From Bacteroidetes bacterium UBA2234 (GTDB lineage Bacteria; Bacteroidota; Bacteroidia; NS11-12g; UBA955), in contig DDYM01000036.1 in assembly GCA_002347985.1 (NCBI GenBank), positions 51,618-73,898 of the forward strand: a stretch of DNA of 22,281 nt. The letters are read 5' to 3'. Shown piece after piece: positions 18,528 to 22,281 of the stretch. The translations under genes and the position numbers were made by a program. The notes under the pieces were generated by a model. It saw only the letters and a program-made list of their open reading frames with translations. It was not told where the DNA came from and searched no databases. Numbering within the stretch: the stretch's first letter is position 1; each line of letters begins with the position of its first letter.

Positions 18528-18549
18528 TTTATATCATGTTTATATCACC
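18528..18549. repeat. tandem direct repeat in the glnA-kup intergenic region
   Basis: TTTATATCA occurs at 18528-18536 and again at 18539-18547, an 11-bp period that places both copies on the same face of the helix. The repeat lies 64-85 bp upstream of the glnA ATG, just upstream of the possible -7 box, and is a plausible binding site for an activator. No regulator can be named. Confidence 0.5.
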
Positions 18550-18618
18550 TAGTTGCCCACATCCAAATCCACCGAAAATTGGGGAAGTTCACAGTTATGA
18601 ACAAAAAAAACACAACAT

Positions 18619-18633
18619 TGTAGAATTTCTACA
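18619..18633. promoter_or_regulatory. 15-bp inverted repeat, candidate operator of kup (or of both divergent genes)
   Basis: TGTAGAA-T-TTCTACA is a perfect inverted repeat about the central T. It lies 40 bp before the kup ATG and 19 nt upstream of TAAATTCG (18653-18660), a 7-of-8 fit to the -7 consensus. It therefore sits where the -33 element would be. I infer a dimeric regulator site; the regulator is unknown. Confidence 0.5.
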
Positions 18634-18673
18634 TCGGCGTTCATTTACACATTAAATTCGCCCCACTAAAACA

Positions 18674-20632
18674 ATGAGTCACTCATCTATTAACAAGGTC
18701 ACCGGTGCTGGCCTTCTGATTACCCTCGGTATCATTTTTGGCGATATCGGAACTTCCCCCCTTTACGTAATGAGTGCAATTATGGGGGAAAAGCCCATAA
18801 GTAACACGCTGATTTTGGGTGGCCTGAGCGCGGTTTTTTGGACGTTGACTCTCCAAACTACCATCAAATATGTCATTTTAACGTTACAGGCCGACAACAA
18901 AGGTGAAGGAGGAATATTCTCCCTTTTCAGTTTATTGCGTCGCCGTTTTCCCTACCTAGTTGTTGGAACAATGGTAGGTGGTGCGATGCTTTTGGCCGAT
19001 GGAATCATAACACCGCCCATTTCGGTAGCCTCCGCTGTGGAAGGATTAAAGTACATCAACCCCGCAAACGGTTACAAATACGATTTAAGTCACATCGAAA
19101 CCGTTCCCATTATCATCGTCATCATTTGTATTATTTTCCTTTTCCAACGTGTAGGGACCAATGCTGTAGGCAAATTCTTCGGGCCAATCATGTTGGTGTG
19201 GTTTTCAATGCTCGGCGTATTGGGTTTTGGGGAAATTGTAAAACACCCAGAAGTACTGGCCGCTTTCAACCCAATTTATGTAGTTCACTTTCTAAAATCT
19301 AGCCCCAATGCATTTGTACTACTCGGCGCTGTTTTCCTTTGCACAACCGGAGCTGAAGCACTTTACTCAGACTTAGGCCATTGCGGAAAACAAAACATCC
19401 GCGTTTCATGGATTTTCGTAAAGATTACTCTATTACTAAACTACTTCGGACAAGGCGCTTGGTTAATTGCCAGAACGGGAACAACCTTAAACGGTCAAAA
19501 ACCTTTCTACGGCATGATGCCCGATTGGTTTCTGCCTGCAGGTATCGCCATCGCAACTGTAGCTGCCATCATTGCGTCTCAAGCGCTTATTTCCGGCTCT
19601 TTCACCTTAGTTTCTGAAGCAATCCGATTGCACTTCTTCCCGAAATTCACAGTCAAATTCCCAACCAACGTCAAAGGACAGATCTATATTCCCGTTGTCA
19701 ACAATGCCCTGTTGATTGGTTGCATCATGATCGTTTTGATCTTCAAAGAGTCTGCAGGCATGGAAGCGGCTTATGGCTTGGCTATCACAGTTACAATGCT
19801 GATGACCTCCATTTTGCTGTATTATTACCTTAAAAAACAGCGTTGGCCTATGATTTTTGTTTTGATTATTATGGCCGTTTTTGTGACCGTTGAAACCGCA
19901 TTCCTTATCGCAAACCTGCACAAATTCGCCGATGGTGGTTTCGTTACCTTGCTGATTGGTAGCGGTATCGTTCTCGTAATGTATATCAGTTACCGTGGCG
20001 GACATATCAAACAATCAATGGTTGTAACAGAAAAACTCACCAGCTACCGCGATAAATTGCGCGCACTGAGTCAGGACACCACATTACCCAAATTCGCTAC
20101 ACACTTGGTTTATTTGAGCAAGGCGCAAAGAGACGATGAAGTTGAATCGCCGTTGATCTATTCCATTTTGTATAAACGACCAAAACGAGCCGACTTCTAT
20201 TGGTTTGTGAACATCGAACTCACAGATGAACCATATACTATGGAGTACAAAGTGAACGTGATCGAAAAGAACGATATCATCCGGGTAAGATTCCGATTGG
20301 GATTCCGTGTGCAACAGAAAATCAGCGTTTATTTGAGAATGGTAATCCAAGAAATGGTAGACAAAGAGGAAATTGATTTGGATCCTTATTATCATGCATT
20401 TATCGATAAAAATCATTTGGGTGATTTCCGATTTGTACTGGTAGATGAAGAAATGAGTCAAGAAAACGAATTGTCGATCGTTGACGACTTGGTGATGCAG
20501 GCATACGACAGTATGAAAGTACTTGCAGGCAAACCAGAAAAATGGTTCGGGCTCGACGGTTCTGTTGTTACGCACGAAATGGTCCCTGTCATCATCAAAC
20601 CACGTACATCCGTGAAACTCAAGAGAATTTAA
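18674..20632 (+). CDS. kup: KUP/HAK-family potassium uptake transporter
   Basis: An inner-membrane K+ uptake protein, thought to be a K+/H+ symporter. The 652 residues comprise about 12 transmembrane segments up to roughly residue 440, followed by a cytoplasmic tail of about 200 residues, which is the normal Kup layout. Family signatures are GDIGTSPLYV (23-32), ADGIITPPIS (108-117) and TTGAEALYSDLGHCG (224-238), including acidic residues known to matter for transport. The ATG at 18674 gives the expected short N-terminus before the first helix. The gene diverges from glnA over a 209-bp region that contains an inverted repeat. A DPP IV-like gene starts 12 bp after its stop with no terminator between, so readthrough is likely. 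Confidence 0.96.
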   Translation: MSHSSINKVTGAGLLITLGIIFGDIGTSPLYVMSAIMGEKPISNTLILGGLSAVFWTLTLQTTIKYVILTLQADNKGEGGIFSLFSLLRRRFPYLVVGTMVGGAMLLADGIITPPISVASAVEGLKYINPANGYKYDLSHIETVPIIIVIICIIFLFQRVGTNAVGKFFGPIMLVWFSMLGVLGFGEIVKHPEVLAAFNPIYVVHFLKSSPNAFVLLGAVFLCTTGAEALYSDLGHCGKQNIRVSWIFVKITLLLNYFGQGAWLIARTGTTLNGQKPFYGMMPDWFLPAGIAIATVAAIIASQALISGSFTLVSEAIRLHFFPKFTVKFPTNVKGQIYIPVVNNALLIGCIMIVLIFKESAGMEAAYGLAITVTMLMTSILLYYYLKKQRWPMIFVLIIMAVFVTVETAFLIANLHKFADGGFVTLLIGSGIVLVMYISYRGGHIKQSMVVTEKLTSYRDKLRALSQDTTLPKFATHLVYLSKAQRDDEVESPLIYSILYKRPKRADFYWFVNIELTDEPYTMEYKVNVIEKNDIIRVRFRLGFRVQQKISVYLRMVIQEMVDKEEIDLDPYYHAFIDKNHLGDFRFVLVDEEMSQENELSIVDDLVMQAYDSMKVLAGKPEKWFGLDGSVVTHEMVPVIIKPRTSVKLKRI

Positions 20633-20644
20633 CAATCATTCGCA

Positions 20645-22281
20645 ATGAAAAAGGGATTTTTACATTTCGGCATTTTCGCCATAGGTATAACTTGTAGCTT
20701 AACTATTCTTGCCCAATCGAGCGACAAGAATCAAAACCCATCAACCACTGCTGCGTCCAATACGCTCAGCCTAGAGAGTATTTTCAAGGATCCAGGGCTC
20801 TACCCAAAACCAGGAAACTTTGGTGAATTCTCCCCCGATGGGAAACATTTTATCGAATTAAAAATCGACGAACAACCCTCGGACAAGCAGACATCAAATG
20901 CGCCGCAAAAATGGACGCTGGTGAAAAAAGACATCGAAGGAAAATCGAATACGCCCATCGTTTTGTTTGATGCCGGTTGGTTCAACCCCATCCCACCCCA
21001 AGGGAGCTATGAAATTAGCAGCGATGAGAAATTTATGGTGGTCCAATACGAAACCAAACAAGTTTACCGTCATTCATTTACCGCCAAGTGCTATGTAGTT
21101 GATTTACAGAATCATAAAATCACGTACATACTTGAACGTATGCGTTATCCTACGCTGTCGCCCGACAATAAACGCCTTGCATATGTAAAAAATAACAATG
21201 TCTTCATTTACGATCTCATTGCAGGCAAAGAGACACAAATTACGACAGACGGAGAAGAGAACAAAATCATCAACGGCGCTGTAGATTGGGTTTATGAAGA
21301 AGAATTCACGATGGACAACGGCATGCGCTGGTCGCCCAATGGAAATTTTCTTGCATTCTATCATTTCGACGAGAGCAAGGTGAAGGAATTTTCAATGGAC
21401 ATGTTCAACAGCAAATCGCTCTACCCGAGTCAAGTGCAGTGGAAATATCCAAAAGCCGGGGAAGACAATGCAAAAGTAGATGTACATATTTACAGCTTGA
21501 TTGACCAGCAAACGCGCATCGCTATGGCAGGAAGCGAAAAAGACCAGTATCTACCGCGGATTCAGTGGACGCAGACAGAATCGTTTTTGAGTATTCAGCG
21601 GTTGAATCGTTGGCAAAACTACTGGGAGCTGTTATTCTGCGACCCCAAAACTGGTGAATGTGGTGTTGTACTAGAAGAGATTGATTCGGCCTATGTAGAA
21701 ATCACTGACAACCTCACTTTTATTCCCAATAGCACTCAATTCATTTACAGTAGCGAGAAATCTGGCTTCAACCATTTGTATTTGCACGATTACCGCGATT
21801 GTGTTGAAAAAGGCAAATTCCAACATTACTGCACGCCCACTCAGCGATATTCAAAGCCTATAACCGTTGGCAATTTCGACGTGATTCGATTCTTGGGCTA
21901 TGTGGATGCAACCAAGAGCGTCATTTACAGCAGCTCTGAACAATCAACCATTGAAGACCACGTTTACAGCATCGGCTTGAATGGCAAAGGCAAAAAACGA
22001 CTCAGTGAACCTGGATACAATTACAATGTCAATCTTGGTCCGAATGCACTTTACTATACCGAATCTCGAAGCAACAACAGCCACTTACCGGTTGTAGAGC
22101 ATCGCATCAAGCGCATGGACGGAAAATGGAGCAAAGACGTAGAACTCAATGTGGCTTGGTCCGAAAAGATGAAGTCGATGAATTTGGGAACGGTTAAGTT
22201 TGGAGAATTTAATACAGATACTACAAAAACCGGTTATTGGAAAACCGAATTCTGGAACTTGGTAACGCAAAACGGTTGGGA
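20645..22281 (+). CDS. dipeptidyl-peptidase IV-like S9 serine peptidase (3' end cut off by window edge)
   Basis: DPP IV enzymes remove N-terminal dipeptides, often Xaa-Pro, from peptides in the periplasm or at the surface. The frame is open from ATG 20645 to the window end (545 codons). It begins with a signal peptide (KKGFLHFGIFAIGITC, then SLTILAQ with a likely cut before Gln). The visible part is the N-terminal beta-propeller. The strongest marker is DWVYEEEF at residues 214-221, the double-Glu motif that holds the substrate amino group in DPP IV, followed by MRWSPNGNFLAFYHFDES. The sequence stops about where the alpha/beta-hydrolase domain begins, so the catalytic Ser, Asp and His lie outside the window and cannot be checked. 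It is 12 bp after kup and could be cotranscribed; no separate promoter is seen. No ribosome-binding site is visible, which is usual in this phylum. Confidence 0.88.
   Translation, partial: MKKGFLHFGIFAIGITCSLTILAQSSDKNQNPSTTAASNTLSLESIFKDPGLYPKPGNFGEFSPDGKHFIELKIDEQPSDKQTSNAPQKWTLVKKDIEGKSNTPIVLFDAGWFNPIPPQGSYEISSDEKFMVVQYETKQVYRHSFTAKCYVVDLQNHKITYILERMRYPTLSPDNKRLAYVKNNNVFIYDLIAGKETQITTDGEENKIINGAVDWVYEEEFTMDNGMRWSPNGNFLAFYHFDESKVKEFSMDMFNSKSLYPSQVQWKYPKAGEDNAKVDVHIYSLIDQQTRIAMAGSEKDQYLPRIQWTQTESFLSIQRLNRWQNYWELLFCDPKTGECGVVLEEIDSAYVEITDNLTFIPNSTQFIYSSEKSGFNHLYLHDYRDCVEKGKFQHYCTPTQRYSKPITVGNFDVIRFLGYVDATKSVIYSSSEQSTIEDHVYSIGLNGKGKKRLSEPGYNYNVNLGPNALYYTESRSNNSHLPVVEHRIKRMDGKWSKDVELNVAWSEKMKSMNLGTVKFGEFNTDTTKTGYWKTEFWNLVTQNGW

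Noticed and set aside
18516..18528. TGTCTAATCTACA as a second copy of the TGTAGAA/TTCTACA inverted repeat
   Set aside because: Only the TCTACA half matches; the left half does not, so a second operator is not supported.
1..22281. A mobile element, defence island, CRISPR array or phage segment
   Set aside because: I found no transposase, integrase, restriction or Cas motifs, no spaced repeats and no shift in composition; nearly all DNA is covered by recognisable core or envelope genes.

Overview
The window comes from a Bacteroidota chromosome, from a gliding or type IX secretion-competent lineage (Flavobacteriia, Chitinophagia or Saprospiria-like; I cannot place it more finely). The evidence is a large part of sprA, a PorZ-like surface protein, a type III (GlnN) glutamine synthetase, a PpiD-type foldase, and promoter boxes of the Bacteroidota form TAnnTTTG. 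Starts generally lack a Shine-Dalgarno sequence. Base composition looks even throughout. I see no tRNA, rRNA, transposase, integrase, CRISPR array or phage gene.

Layout. (1) Positions 1-9242, plus strand: a 5'-truncated sprA (type IX secretion translocon), porZ and an M20 metallopeptidase, with gaps of 18 and 2 bp, so probably one transcript. (2) Positions 9340-16156, minus strand, read right to left: trxB followed directly (TAAATG) by a secreted Asp-box beta-propeller protein; then ppiD with its own promoter and terminator; then a phosphoglucose/phosphomannose isomerase followed 5 bp later by a PhnP-like metallo-beta-lactamase-fold hydrolase. (3) glnA type III (16296-18464, minus) and the potassium transporter gene kup (18674-20632, plus) diverge from a 209-bp regulatory region that holds a tandem direct repeat and a 15-bp inverted repeat. 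(4) A dipeptidyl-peptidase IV-like S9 gene starts 12 bp after kup and leaves the window just before its catalytic domain.

How the genes fit together. SprA and PorZ both belong to the type IX secretion pathway: the outer-membrane translocon and the surface attachment complex. PpiD, DPP IV, the M20 enzyme and the propeller protein all act in or beyond the inner membrane, so the window is rich in envelope functions. TrxB, PGI/PMI, glutamine synthetase and Kup are housekeeping genes for redox, sugar phosphate, nitrogen and potassium balance.

I do not see a clearly undescribed system here. The better leads are the sprA-porZ-M20 linkage, the PM20D1-like nature of the M20 enzyme, the propeller protein coupled to trxB, the operator-like repeats between glnA and kup, a terminator that runs into the trxB promoter, and a nearly leaderless PGI/PMI promoter.
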